Positions 29,223 through 42,400 of a stretch of DNA of 64,000 nt are shown here, one piece after another. Position 1 is the stretch's first letter. Each line of letters begins with the position of its first letter. The stretch spans positions 1,441,920-1,505,919 of the forward strand of contig NC_072455.1 in assembly GCF_027596085.1 (NCBI RefSeq), given 5' to 3'. The position numbers and the translations under genes were made by a program. Under the pieces are notes generated by a model. It did no database searches, was not told the DNA's origin, and saw nothing but the letters and a program-made list of their open reading frames with translations. Source of the stretch: Anoplopoma fimbria (Eukaryota; Chordata; Actinopteri; Perciformes; Anoplopomatidae).

Positions 29223-29312
<90 letters not shown>

Positions 29313-29321
29313 TATATATTA

Positions 29322-29370
<49 letters not shown>

Positions 29371-30925
29371 CTTTTTAAAATGATAAATAATAAAATTTTG
29401 GTTTAGTTCAAAAAAAAAAAAATTCTCTAACTTTCATCCAGGTTTTTGAGATTTGAGGTGAGTAATGGGCATCATTGTGTTTTCAGCACTACTTTTTCGA
29501 CATCAAACAGCAGCTTAAATCACTCACACTTTGTGCTAATAACAAATAAAATAGTGTTTTGCTCATAACTACAGATTGAGTATGTGGCTGTCAAAATGCA
29601 TCTGAGTGCCCAGTGGTATATGGATGGTGTAGACTCTGACGGAGGACTGAAGATGCTGCTGTTGCTGCGCTGCACCACAACGATTTGTTAAACAGTAGAC
29701 AGACGTCTATATATCAGCTTTTTATGTAGATAATGGAGGTAGTTAATTATGTGTATGCATTTTTTATGTTGTTTGGTAAAAAATACAAATCTAGTCATGG
29801 ATTGAACTATTCATTCTGTGCACAAGTAGATAGTACAGGTGTTCAAACTATGTCAAACCCTGTATAGTAAACTGCATTAGGCATAACAATTCTGGGCAGC
29901 ACTGAACTATCAGTCTTTTACTTAGACTTTGGAAGTGCTTTTTTTAAGTGCATGAGATAAAAATCACAGCAGAGAGGATAATCTGAATGTAATAAAGGCT
30001 TCTATGTAAATATTACAAAGAATTAGCATGAACTATAGAAAGTTGCAAAGGGCCTGTTAGTGTTATTGTAGAAGAACAAATATTAAACAAAAATGAATAA
30101 AAATAAAACATGACTCCTTGTCTGCATATTTTGGATCGGTAACTTTAATAGCATTACTGCATAAGTGAAAACTGTCATTGTGTTAATAACATAAATAGGG
30201 CATTAGACTGACAGTTTACCATGCTTGACCTAAGCTTGAACTCTGAGCAGTGAGCACATGTAGAAGCTGCAGCGGCTCTGTTCTTGTAAACATTAACCAC
30301 AAAGAGGTTTAACTGCTACACTGATAAAGCGACACCTCTTCAAAATAAGACTGATGCTATGAGCGAGACCGCGGATGAAGACCGTTGATGAAACCACTTC
30401 TCCCCATCTTTGAACAGCCCATGTTCCTAAATCTGAGTGTTTAAGGTTCCCACTTTTTTAAAAGTAGTGTGTTAATATTTACCAATCTAAAAAAGTTATT
30501 TAAAGGGTAAACTCGCTCATCACATGTAACCCTTCTGTCCTAAGAGCAGAAGTTCACAGTTGAGATGAACCTGAACCTAACTGGTTATGAAAAACACTGA
30601 TGTCTGCACAGTGTAATAATACAACTGCTAACATTGTACATGGTTGGAAAGACAATAATATGCTTTTGTTAACTTGGTACATCACACTAGTATTCAGTGG
30701 ATTAAGGATTGGTTTCATGTGTTGTGTTGGACATTTGCTAGTATGAGATGTATACTATTTTATTTAGAGTATTTAAGTTACGGAACCAAGTGATGTCACA
30801 GCGATTCATCAGACTTCAGCTTGCTCCCCCTGCAGCCACAGAAGGCCTATACATATATACAGTGGTACTCCACAACACCTGTTAACAGACTTCTCATACA
30901 GGCAAGTCACAGTGACAGAGGTCAG
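28560..30925. other. No gene seen between H and C
   Basis: AT-rich sequence with a TA/GT microsatellite. A weak, degenerate relative of the FcRL downstream block lies at about 30255-30435 (GAAGCTGCAGCGGCTC, AGGTTTAACTGCTACACTGA). Confidence 0.5.
29226..29368. repeat. Compound (TA)n(GT)n microsatellite
   Basis: About 80 bases of TA, a mixed ATTATAT section, then about 40 bases of GT. Confidence 0.97.
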
Positions 30926-30929
30926 TGGC

Positions 30930-31310
30930 TTCTAGTATGTTAATGGAACGTCTTCTAAATGTGTCAGTAAAGTCAGTGTGTCTGTTTCTGCTCTGCCCTA
31001 ACAGCATGGTGACCACAGCCAGTGTATTTAAAAGCAGCAGCAGCTCCTCAGACGTGTGAACAGATCAGATAGAACCACGTGGTTAAACTGTTACTCTCTC
31101 ATAAACCACACAACTCTTTTCACCCGCTGTAAACGGCTTCACCCCTTTTAATTGTTCCGTCCATCCATGTGAACAGTTAGAGCGTTTACATCTGCCTGTT
31201 TTTAAGCACGTTTTTAATTTCAGCATAAATAAACACCAGAAATTCGATTAAAAAGTCTTCAAATCACAAAAAAAGATTCAATGCTTTTTTATCTGAGGTG
31301 GAAAAGTTGA
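30930..31310. repeat. Conserved non-coding block downstream of FcRL gene C
   Basis: The first ~140 bases (GCTTCTAGTATGTTAATGGA to GTGTGAACAGATCAG) are nearly identical to 34379-34520, and the whole is related to 9155-9500. It contains TATTTAAAAG followed by a CAG-rich stretch, but no shared frame. Confidence 0.8.
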
Positions 31311-31679
31311 TTAATTACAAAACAATAACTTAACCAAACTGCTGCTCTGGGAACATTATTCAGACAACAATTACATTTCTAATCTTTGGTCATTACTTTC
31401 TTTCAATGGACGTCCAGCTCAAAGATTTTTAGGATGACCATGACAAAATAAAAAAGTTTTATGGTTAAAAATACCCATCTGATAATGGAAAGAAAACTAC
31501 ATGCTGTGCAGGACATTTAAAATGTAGAAAATAGAATGTTTTTACATTTTCCCTATTTTCAAAAATGTTTTTACAGATTTAAAATGATGTATCAGACATT
31601 TTAAATACGCTGAGCAACTGTAACATCATGGAGTGAGACAGTAGGACTTCCTAACTAACACACAGAAGCTTTGAACAGA

Positions 31680-33326
31680 TCATCTCTTCTGTCCTTCATT
31701 CAGGTGTCTCAGCCTGTAAAACACACAAAATGGAGATTCCTGAAAAAGGGAAAATGGAAAAGGTCTTCTTGACTTCTCTCCAAAGACAGTTGTGTCATGG
31801 TTTATGGGATATAGCTGTAATGCATCTTTAGTTAAACTCTCTAATAACTGATTCCCGGCTTCACTCAACTTCACCGTGAAGCTTTTTCTGCTGTAGCACT
31901 TCTTTCTGCGTTGTCTAAAAGTGCTCTGCTAACCCCTGTGCTTGTTACTTGGTTGAGTGGAAGCACACAAACAGCCTTTCAGTATCTCACCTATAGTGGA
32001 CTGTAGAATAGACTCTCTCCTCTGGTGGACCTGGTTTGGTACCTGCTGCCGACACCTCTGGCTCTGTTTGGGAAACAAAGAAACGTATTTTACTGATTCA
32101 CTATTCAATATGTCTTCATCCTTAAACATTTTACGCAGCATTTCGGGGATTTAAAGCTGCTTGTTTAGGTCGTTTTTTGATTTTTCAACACTTTTTTGTT
32201 CTTGTTGATTATTTAACCAATTCATTAATGTTGCTAGTTTTACAGCGGGGCCAAAATGTATCACCACAAACACTAATGTGACACTTCCTAAATAACACAT
32301 GAATAACCACTGTTGCAATAAGGAAGATGTTGGCTGTCGAAGTTAAAAACTAATTCATAATAAGTCATTTATTTTCAATTATTAAATTATTTTTTACTTT
32401 AAAAGGTTTTACGAATTATTGGATGCGTCCAGAGTTTGACCTGCTGGTGTTTACGTCAGTGGGATTCATCTTCTGGAGACCACGAATGTCTGTACCAAAT
32501 GTCATGGTAATTTATCCTTTACCTCGGGCTAAAGTGTGTAATGTAAATAACCAGCTTGGCTAAAAACAGGTAGAAAACAAGCTCAAACACAGCTCTGGCC
32601 TTTCCAATGGGATTCATTCTGAAGACGCTGGCTTTCACTGGCTCTATAGTTACATATATTGTGATGTACAAGTAAGTAACATACAAGGCCTTTATAACAA
32701 ACTGCATGACACATAACAGCCTTCAACCAAAACCAAGATCTTTTCCTAACCGTGACCAAAAGCTCTTATGTTGCCTCAACCTCACACTGACGGGAGTCTG
32801 GCTGTGAAGCGACCACTTGGTGTCGAGATGGTGACAAATCAGCGTCATTTTGTTGTGTTTACCTCTGTCTTTCCTACAGAGGAGTATTTCTACCACCAAC
32901 GTGGGTAGAACCACTAACAAAACAACCCAGAGCAGGGACAGGAGAGTGGGGGAGTGGGGAGGACCAGTCTCCTCTTCTGCTGCTGGAAAGAGAGATATTA
33001 AACATGTTTATATCATCCGTCTAGAACCTAAAGAGAAACACAACATCCAAACACATCAAAGCATGAATCACCTTCACTCAGGTCAGAAACAGCCAGCCAG
33101 CTCTGTGGTGATTCTCCAGCTCCAGAGATGCTGCACCTGTAGAGTCCTTCATCAGACTTGGAAGCGTTCCGGATGATCAGGTGGTTTTCATACTGTGTCC
33201 CGAGGTGAGAGCCGTCTTTGTAGAAATCAGCAATGTGTTTTGACTGAGTCTTCTCCTTACAATGTAGAATCACGTCGCCTCCCTCCACCACTGGACGGGC
33301 AGGAACCTCCAGGATCACAGAACCAG
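31680..33326 (-). pseudogene. Gene C: Fc receptor-like, 5' part missing (mosaic)
   Basis: Exons seen are 33072-33326 (Ig domain 2, identical in protein to gene D's), 32863-32982 (stalk plus TM, LLCRKD end), 31991-32063 (tail, RVYSTV motif) and 31680-31713 (terminal, stop TGA). They join in frame, so the 3' half could be expressed. The 75-base TYAVV exons of genes B and D are absent. Upstream, the sequence runs into the N gap, and no Ig domain 1 exon is found on the far side, where an A/B-type 5' remnant lies instead. The terminal exon region resembles that of gene B, while nearby flank at 31430-31560 resembles gene D intron sequence at 34990-35110. The locus is therefore a recombinant. Whether it is truly dead depends on what the gap hides. 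Confidence 0.75.
32460..32515. mobile_element. Short interspersed repeat fragment
   Basis: GACCACGAATGTCTGTACCA and AATGTCATGG match the repeat at 11590-11755. It lies in a gene C intron. Confidence 0.4.
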
Positions 33327-33330
33327 CTGA

Positions 33331-33430
33331 NNNNNNNNNNNNNNNNNNNNNNNNNNNNNNNNNNNNNNNNNNNNNNNNNNNNNNNNNNNNNNNNNNNNNN
33401 NNNNNNNNNNNNNNNNNNNNNNNNNNNNNN
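33331..33430. other. Assembly gap (100 Ns)
   Basis: A run of exactly 100 Ns, the usual placeholder for a gap of unknown size. It falls immediately upstream of a duplicated Ig2 exon. Confidence 0.99.
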
Positions 33431-33539
33431 GATTTTGAAGATCTCCTGTTCTCTGCATCTTAAAACGACCGTGATTACGTCATTCTCTGGCGTGCGCACA
33501 AACCCCCTGATCACATGACCTTCCTCCCAGGTGTTGATG

Positions 33540-33776
33540 AAAACAACAATTCATGGAGCATATACTTAGTTTTGACTTTACAACAAATAGTCAATAGCAG
33601 CTCCAATAAACAGTACACAATCACAAATGCATGTAAGTTGCAGAATTTCTACGGTTGTATGACTCTAAAATGATTAAACATACTGCTTAAAAGCTCCTAA
33701 ATTCAGCTTTCGTACTTTGTTTTGAAATCTTTATCAGGAACAGGAAGACGGACTCAGTACTCACTGTGACCTCCAT
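33540..33776 (-). pseudogene. Remnant of an A/B-type FcRL 5' end
   Basis: The sequence at 33545-33580 matches the intron just after Ig2 in gene A (about 1305-1345), and 33610-33660 matches gene A intron 1 (about 2965-3015). The sequence between, holding Ig1, Ig2 and the second signal exon, is deleted. The start exon 33765-33776 reads MEVT and then goes straight into GTGAGTA, having lost 19 bases present in genes A, B and D. The upstream region to about 33860 matches 3160-3230. It cannot encode a signal peptide as it stands. Confidence 0.7.
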
Positions 33777-34378
33777 GATGTCACATGACTGAATACAGAC
33801 AGTGTGTGACGTAGGGGAGAACCTCCTCTTCCTTTGGTATTTTTGGTGTTGATGCAATGAAAGGTTTGAATAAGTTATACATTATTAGTGTGGAGGGGAG
33901 AGAGAAATATAAATATGAAGCTCAAAAATGACAAAGTGAAAGTAGAGCATTGAGTTTTTCTAATTTGTTTTTTATTTATTTTAATTTTAGTTGTAATTGC
34001 TGCTTCCTTCACATGTGTTCTTGAAGTTATCCTTGCATGAGCACGGCTAAAGGTAACACAATGTCCTTCTGGTGGAGCGTAATGTCACTATCCCATGGTC
34101 CGGTTCATAGATTCTAACTAGCACAAACCACTACCTCGCTAAGTCTGGGGAACAACCAGACGAATGGACAGTATTCATTACATCAAGTAATCAAATTATA
34201 GGGCATAATATCGTATTTCCATGATTACTGTAAAGGTTTTCAAACAAAGGTGGAGGACATTTTCCCAAACAAACATATCAGCACAAGTTTGAAACTGTCC
34301 CGTGAATGTTTTTTCAAAGTGTGGGTTGAAACATGATGGAAAGTCTGGCTTGCTGAGAGACCACGTGCAGGACGCCGT

Positions 34379-34830
34379 GGCTTCTAGTATGTTAATGGAA
34401 CGTCTTCTAAATGTGTCTGTAAAGTCAGTGTGTCTGTTTCTGCTCTGCCCTAACAGCATGGTGACCACAGCCAGTGTATTTAAAAGCAGCAGCAGCTCCT
34501 CAGACGTGTGAACAGATCAGAAAGAACAACGTGGTCAAACTGTTACTCTCTAATAAACCGCTCACTTGTAAAATACACAGTCTCTACGTGACCAAGTCAA
34601 AGACCCCAAATAAAAAGCCGAGGAGGACGATGACCCACGCGACTACTTCCACTGCTGTAAACAGCGTGACTACTTTAAATTGTTTCATCCACCCATGTGA
34701 ACTCTTTCCTTCAACTTGTTTTACACACATTTTCAATTTCTTTCCATAAAGCCTTTAAAAGCCAGAAATTTGATTAAAAAGTCTTCAAATCACAAAAAGA
34801 TTCAATGCTCTTTTATCTGATGTTTTCTAA
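34379..34830. repeat. Conserved non-coding block downstream of FcRL gene D
   Basis: A close copy of 30930-31310, lying 130 bases beyond the gene D stop codon, so it may form part of the gene D 3' UTR or flank. Confidence 0.8.
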
Positions 34831-34956
34831 AGAAAAACTTGAAATTAAAATTATAAAAAAATAACTTAAAACAAACTGATGCTCTTCACTTATTCAGACA
34901 ACAAACATTTCTGCATGTGACTGTCTGACTTTCTTTGAACAGACCATCTCTGTCCG

Positions 34957-37900
34957 TCAGACAGGTGCAGGTTGCCTGTAAAGAACACAGGAAGAAAAAA
35001 AGTTTTATGTTTAAAAAGGACCCATCTGATAATGGAAAGAAAACTACATGCTGTGCAGGACATTTAAAATGTAGAAAATGCTCAAGTGACAACGCATTTG
35101 GTCCCCATTTTTCAAAATGCTAATTTTGATAAATTTAAAATGATGTACAGACATTTGTCAATAGTTGTGCTGGTATTTGGTCATTAACCAAGTCATTCAT
35201 CATCATGATTAAAATCATTGAAAAAAACAAACATAATATCTGAACACCATTTAATCTATTTCTACAAAAAGATGATGAGATATTTCACTGAAAAACACAC
35301 ACACTGATTGCTTTTTTGCGTTATGTGAATTGATTACTGGCGTCTTTGTGTTGCTGGTAAGGTACGTTGCCAATAGGATGGCAGATTAGTTGTTGTTGTC
35401 ATTGTTTTAGTTAATGCTTGCTCATATTGTCACTGTATATAAACTATGATATTAGAGGACATCAGTCTTACCTATAGTGGAGGGAAGAATAGATGACACT
35501 CTCTTCTGGTAGACATGGTTTTGTGTCTGTGTGGGATACAAATGTGGAAATATTCAGAATTTATCGATTATTTATTGAATTATTTGAAAAAGGTTTTGCA
35601 TAACTATATTTTGTCTGATGCTGCTTGTTTCATATTTGAAGCACTCTGTATCTCTTAAAAGTTTTTTTTTTTATTAACTTTCCATCTTCTAGTGACCTGG
35701 TTTGACCTGCTGCCGACATGCTCTTGTTTGTAGAAACAAATAAAGCTTTTACTGATTCACTATTCAATATCTCAGCCTGTAAACATTTTCTCATTGTGGC
35801 TTATAACTGAAAGGATCAGTTCTTCTTCTGCAGACATTTCTGAAACCAATTCATCCAAACACTAATGTGACACTTACTCACGACCACAAATAATTTGCTG
35901 GCTGGTGAAGTTCGAAAGTTCAACTTTTAATTACAAATATCAATATATATGGAGGTGGATATTTTTGTAGCATTTGATACAACTTGACACAACACATGTG
36001 GCACCACAGACTGGCTACAGCCTCGTTCTTACAAGGAAGTGAAAGTGAAGCAGAAGTACCATGATATAACTACCTTTCTTCTTCTTTTGTTTTTTAACGA
36101 CAGCATATGTGACAAGGTCTGGATCCCCCGCATTGTGACCACAGGACACTGAAACACCAAAGAAGAAGACAGTTCTTCACACTGTTTTCACTTGACATTG
36201 TCAGGCTTTTTTATGATCATTAAATGGGGTTAAATGTATTGTACATGTGCACCTACAACATTATATAGACAGTTTATATGACAAAATATATCACCTAAAT
36301 CTGAAGATATTGCACACACTTGGAAATAAAAGCAATACAAAATAATCTACCTTTCTTCTTCCTCTCCGTCTTTTTGACAACAGCATATGTTTCATGGTGT
36401 GGATCAACGCTTTCCTCTCCTGAGCCTGAATCATAAAAAAACGGGAAACAGATGTTTTCTGTGACGCTGTATTTTATCCAAAACCAAGATCCCCCCCATG
36501 CCTAAATGAGCAGCACATACTCCAGTGTTTTAGAAATGGCACTGAAGATGATGGAGGATGAAGAGCAGAGATGTAAAACCATGATGAAGTCATTTATTGA
36601 AGTGAAATGTAAATGTGATTTCTAGGAGACAGTACCTCCGTGTTTCCTACAGAGAAGTAGTCCCGTCACCAACAGCAGCAGAGCCCCCACTAACACACCG
36701 ACAACAACCCACAGCTGGAGGCTGAAGACGGGAGGACCAGTCTCCTCTTCTGCTGCTGGAAAGAGAGCTATTAAACATGTTTATATCATCCGTCTAGAAC
36801 CTAAAGAGAAACACAACATCCAAACACATCAAAGCATGAATCACCTTCACTCAGGTCAGAAACAGCCAGCCAGCTCTGTGGTGATTCTCCAGCTCCAGAG
36901 ATGCTGCACCTGTAGAGTCCTTCATCAGACTTGGAAGCGTTCCGGATGATCAGGTGGTTTTCATACTGTGTCCCGAGGTGAGAGCCGTCTTTGTAGAAAT
37001 CAGCAATGTGTTTTGACTGAGTCTTCTCCTTACAATGTAGAATCACGTCGCCTCCCTCCACCACTGGACGGGCAGGAACCTCCAGGATCACAGAACCAGC
37101 TGAACAGTGTGGGAAAAAGATATTTTATATGTTCTATGACTAGAAAAGGGACAACAGGGTCCACTCCATGACAAGATATTGATGCAAGTAACAGTTGTTA
37201 TCACTTCATTTGTACAGGAATTTTCTAGCAGAACATGCTTTGTGGGAAATAGAAAAGAAAATGCATGTAATAAAAGATAGTGAGATCATATAACAAGGAG
37301 GATCAACTTAAATGTAAAAGTATTTTGAAGCAAAAAAATCTATTTGCTCTTGCTCCACTTAATCTTAAATATTGTTTGTGTGTGATGTAAGGTGGATTCA
37401 TTCATTAATTCATTTATTTGAATCTTTGCATCCAGGTCATTTTCTACATTGTAGTTTCCCCTGCAAGCGAGGATTGTTTTGGGTTTTAGAAAGAGAGCAT
37501 ATGGATGATTGAAACCTTTCTCGGTATGAATAGCTTGTCTTGGACTGTGTTTATGTTGATCGCCCTGAGAGGGGACAGATCTTCTTTTTATACAACATGT
37601 CAAAAGCAATATCTTGACTTGCATCAAAATGATTTGAAAACTCTTGATGTATAAAGTGCTAAACATACCAGTGATGGCGATGTGGACAGCGTCACTAGTG
37701 TTCCCTCCAGCGTCCTCACACCAGAACTCTCCACTGTCTCTTTTAAAGGTGGGATGAATGCTGCAGGACGGTGCCGAGGACTTCCAGCTGTTAGAACCTG
37801 TTGGATTTGTTCTGTTGATCTTCTTCATCACTCTCCATTCAGTCAATCCACCCAACTCTTCACAGTCCACACTGACGGTCTCATATTCAAAAAACTGCAG

Positions 37901-38371
37901 TCTGTCTGGAAGAACGCGAGGAAGAGCTGCATCTGAGACAGAGACCCAGAGAAATATGAAATATTTAACCTTTACAACAAGAAGATACATCCTTACATAA
38001 GTATTAGCAGCAGGACACATTGTCTGTGTTCATAGAACTGTGGTTATAATATATGTGACATCTTAACTTATCCTTGGTCCAAACAACTCATTTGTTGCTA
38101 AGCTACAAACAAAGTGAGTATGAAGAATATCACACTGCCAAGCACAAACAGAGTGTGAGGAATATTAGCCCAACAGCTAATTCATTAAGTCCAACTTACC
38201 AGCCTTCTGAGCAAAGAGACTGTGGTCCACCAGCAGCACCAACACCTCCACCACTGGAGAGACACGTGAAGAGAGCTGAACTTCACACACAGAGTTCATA
38301 TTGGTCTGCTGACAGAATGACACAAAGACTCAGTACTCACTCAGTGTGATGCAGAGAGCTGTGACCTCCAT
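34957..38371 (-). CDS. Gene D: Fc receptor-like ITIM receptor, 315 aa
   Basis: Nine exons in one frame: 38341-38371, 38200-38253, 37669-37932, 36845-37099, 36636-36755, 36351-36425, 36074-36148, 35472-35526 and 34957-34975. The signal peptide is residues 1-26 or so, Ig1 29-116 (VDC, FWC; LQFFEYETVSV run), Ig2 117-201 (LHC, YRC) and TM 202-241 (LWVVVGVLVGALLLLVTGLL, uncharged). The tail has ETYAVV, VTYAVV and VIYSSL; the last two fit the ITIM consensus. The family role is inhibitory signalling through SHP phosphatases on leukocytes; ligand specificity (immunoglobulin or other) is not predictable from sequence. The start exon is base-identical to that of genes A and B. The donors after both TYAVV exons (GTAGAT, GTAGTT) are weaker than the rest, so alternative splicing of the tail is possible. 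Confidence 0.9.
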
Positions 38372-38399
38372 GATGGCTTTGCTGCTGACTGTCTGAGCA

Positions 38400-39198
38400 T
38401 CAGACTGAAATACGACTGAGACATGATGTAGGTCAGAACCTCCTCTTCCTGTTTGAATTACTTCTGGTTTGTAGATGCAGAAGGTTGGACACCAACATGA
38501 ACTGCTTTAATGGAGAGCCCCCTTTATCTAGTTTGAATGTTTGCTGGTTTTCTCATTGCAAAATGACGCCGAGTAAAAACATGCATAAACAAATTACAAA
38601 ATGATATGTGTATGACAAGAATATTGGTTGTGATATAATGTTAGGAGGTTGAAAGCTAGCACCCTAGTCTCACCATAGTTTAAACTTTGAAAGACAGACA
38701 ATGTTTAGACTGCATAAAAGTTGTTTGGTTCAAACTGGGCTAATTTAGAAGAGCTGAAAAGCCAGCAGATGAAATATTAAATACTGTATAATAACTGTAT
38801 CAGTGACTGGTGTCACCAGACCATCAGTGTCGTTATTAGACATTCAGAGAAAATGCTCCGACTTCAAACCAGCAGACCGGTGTTCAGGACCGCTGTTTGC
38901 GTTCCACAGTGCTGTTCAGTTATTTTGCCGTGACGTGTTTTCATTACTTATGTCACTTAGTTTATGTTTTACTTAGTTAACAAACTTAATTTGATGTTTA
39001 TCCTAAATCTAACTGAGTGGTTTGGTTTTCTAAAAAAAACGAATAACATGAACTTCAGTAAGCAGTAATATGAGAAAATCCTGTCTAAAACAACTTATGT
39101 TAGTGTTTAACAAAATAAATGTTCCTGAAATAAAAGAAAAGATCAATGCTTTATTGGTAGAAGCAAACAATTCACATGGCACCACCTTCATCATTGTT

Positions 39199-39247
<49 letters not shown>

Positions 39248-39470
39248 GCTCCAGTGACCCTAAAATATAAAATGTTATGGCATTTTTAAGCAGTTTAAAC
39301 TATTAATAAATGGTTTATAACACATGCAGGTGCTAAAGTTACCAGTCTGGTTTCTGACAAACAACAAAAGAGAAGTTTATCATAAAACAAATAATGACAT
39401 TATAGTTAAATCCCTCCATTGTAACAATGAGTCCTCACTGTGCAGCTTCACTGTAACACACAGACTGTTC
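38400..39470. other. No gene seen between E and D
   Basis: AT-rich sequence with an (ATC)n microsatellite. TTTATT near 39150 (AATAAA on the minus strand) may serve gene E. Confidence 0.4.
39198..39247. repeat. (ATC)n microsatellite
   Basis: About 15 uninterrupted ATC units. Confidence 0.97.
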
Positions 39471-39475
39471 ACAGG

Positions 39476-42400
39476 TCAGAGGTCGTGCTCAGTGGAGACA
39501 TTAACATAATCATTAGCCAATCTCTGCCCTCTGTCAATGCGCCGTGGCATCTCCATGGTAACGGCTGGTGTATTTCCTGCTGATGAATTTAAGAAGTTGG
39601 GATTAAGTTGTGTGGTCAACATAAAATAATATGTAAAATTAAAGTTTAATGAGAAAGGGAGCTGATAATGAAAATAAATCATATTTTTCTTCCCTATCTC
39701 CCAGTTAACCAATGCTCTAATGCTCTAAGATGCTTGTTTAAGAAAGGAGATGCACTTATGACTTCTGGTGACTAGTAGTTCTCTTGAATACCTATGTTGA
39801 ATACACTTCCTGTAAGTCGCTTTGGATAAAAGCGTCTGCTAAATGACTGTAATGTAATGTAATGTCATGTAATGTAACCACCCTGGAATCCCAGTTTACC
39901 TCCACCACCACACAGTCAAGGGGACTCACCTCTCGCTCTGTCTCTGTATATGAGAGCCAGTAAGACGGTGGACACCAGGTAAGGAGCTCCCACCACCAGG
40001 TGGCACATCAGTCTGGAGACCGACAGGAGGGGAGTTGCAGGAGCACCAGGACCTGCTGGTGGTGAAACTGGGAAAAATCACAAACCAACACATTCTGACT
40101 CCCAACTGGTCAATTTCTGACACTTTGTTTAACAGTTGGGCGTCAGTTTCCACTCATTGCATGCACAGTGTCCATCAAAATAACTTCTGTCTTGACAGCA
40201 GAAACAAATCATTGTTTTTCCTTTGGTACGGCGCGCCCAGCCTGAAGTCCTGGTTTGTGCCACATTTTAAATACCCTTGTTTCCTGAGCTCACCTGTCAC
40301 GTTTCCAGTAAAACCATCAGATGGTCGACCTGCCTCTTCTCTCTCTGTGAAAGAAAACCATGTTTCATTCATAGATTCACTTTAAAATGTGCAACGGCCA
40401 CTTATGCAATTTTTCAATCCTATCTTAATACACCAGTGTGTATGATCTGGCGACATCTAGTGGTGAGGTAACAGATTGCAACCAACTGAAACTTCTCCCG
40501 AGTGCCAAGCGTGTTTAGTGGCCCTGCACCAAAACGGGAATGTCCCTCTCTAGAGCCATGCTTGGTTTGTCCATTCTGGGTTACTGTAGGAGCATGATGG
40601 ACTCCTTGAAGAGGACCCACTCCGTATGTTGACGTCAATAATTTAAGCTAATTTAGCTCAAAATTCCTAATAATGAGGTGAGTGGAGGGATGCTAACACA
40701 AAACTGTACCTCTGGAAGATACCAATATGATTTGTCTGACTCAGTCGGCTCATAACTCTAAATTAACTTTTTGATATATTTTAGCACACAATTTGTACTT
40801 TAGATTTTTTCCCTCATCATTTCTTGAAAGTGCATTTGGAAGGGATCTGTTAATCAGAACAGGAAGACTGATTGAAGTTGGGGAAAAAATGTTTTAGTTT
40901 TCATATTGGATCCTAACAATTGTTTCAAGACAAGTTTGTTCATTTGTAAACCTCTCGCTTAACTGGGGTAATGCTGTTGCCAAGGTATAAATATATGAGT
41001 TTCAAAATATGAAAATATTGAAAAAGCCCACAGTAATAATGTAAACCATTGTATTACCTCTGACAGTGAGCCAGCTCTCTGTGGACGCCCCGACTTCGAT
41101 GATCACGCACATGTAGAGGCCTCCATCAGACCTGGACACTGACGGGATGGTCATCTGCCTGGTGATGCTGGCATCGACAGGAGATCTGTCCTTCATGAAG
41201 ATGCTGGCCCTCAGGTTTGAGGAGTTGCTCTGAGTTGTGCAGCGCAGAGTCACAGATTCTCCCTCCATCACAGGAAACACAGGACTCTCCAGGATCACGT
41301 TACTTCCTTGGAAATGCAAAATAATTGAAAAGTTATCAAGTAAAAGCCTCTACAATTTGTTACTTGTGCAGCTTTTGCGTGTTACTTTTTGGTAATAGGG
41401 CTCCATACTCTGCAAGACTTCCAAAAACATACATTGTTTAAATAAATTGTTTGTTTGAGTACACATTCAGAGTTATACATTTTACATCTTTATCATCTTG
41501 ATTTAAAGTACAGCATGCTGAGTATATGTTCAGTCATCAAAAATTGCATCTATATTGTTCTGATCTCCGTATTTCTGATTATTATATTGTTCTTTGAGGA
41601 GGACTTTTATTTCTTTTTTAAATTGGAAATGTATTCGTATTTACAGAGGATCCATTTGCAGTTCATAGCTTTGGAAACCAGAGGGCAGTGCTATGAGATA
41701 TTTTACAGTTACTAAGCTGAATGCATCTTGGTTTCCAAAGATGCAACAACAAAACATTAGAACATGAGCAGTATGAGAAGACTTTTACTGTGAAACAGTC
41801 ACAGGAAATGCAACATGCTTGTCACTGTGACTGTTAAACAAATATCCTTATACAGAATGACAGTATTTTTACTTAATAACTCTTTAGACAGGTCTCTGCT
41901 TCAAGACATCGGGGGTTTGATCTCCTGGTCGGAGGACAACCGTCCCTCCTTCCCACAGTGATGAACTAACCGGTGATGCTGATGTTGGCAGCTGGAGTTG
42001 TCTCTCCCGTTGTGGACTCACACCAGTACTCTCCACTGTTCCAGATGTAGGCTTCGTTGATAAAGCAGGTCGACCCTCGCAGGTGGCCCCAGTCACGTCC
42101 ACACTCTGAGACGCCTCGGGCTGTTTTGGCCTTCACTCTCCATAAAGGTGACTTCCTGTCCTCGTCACAGCTCAGAGAGAGAGACTCGTACTTAAAGAAC
42201 TGAGATCTGTTAGGAGTGACTGTGATCGAGGCTGCAGAGAAGACAAAACAACAAACCTCTTACTTCCTCTTCTTAATCCTGAATCAAATAAATAATCAAT
42301 CAATCAGAAATAATCCAATACAGGGTTTTCAGTATGTTAGCCAGAGACCCCTTCCTCTTTCCTTTAATTCAAAAAGACTAAAACTAATAAATAACTTCTG

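Noticed and set aside
33195..33518. Frames spanning the N gap on both strands
   Set aside because: Ns read as X; the frames are artefacts. Only the Ig2 exon up to 33326 is real.
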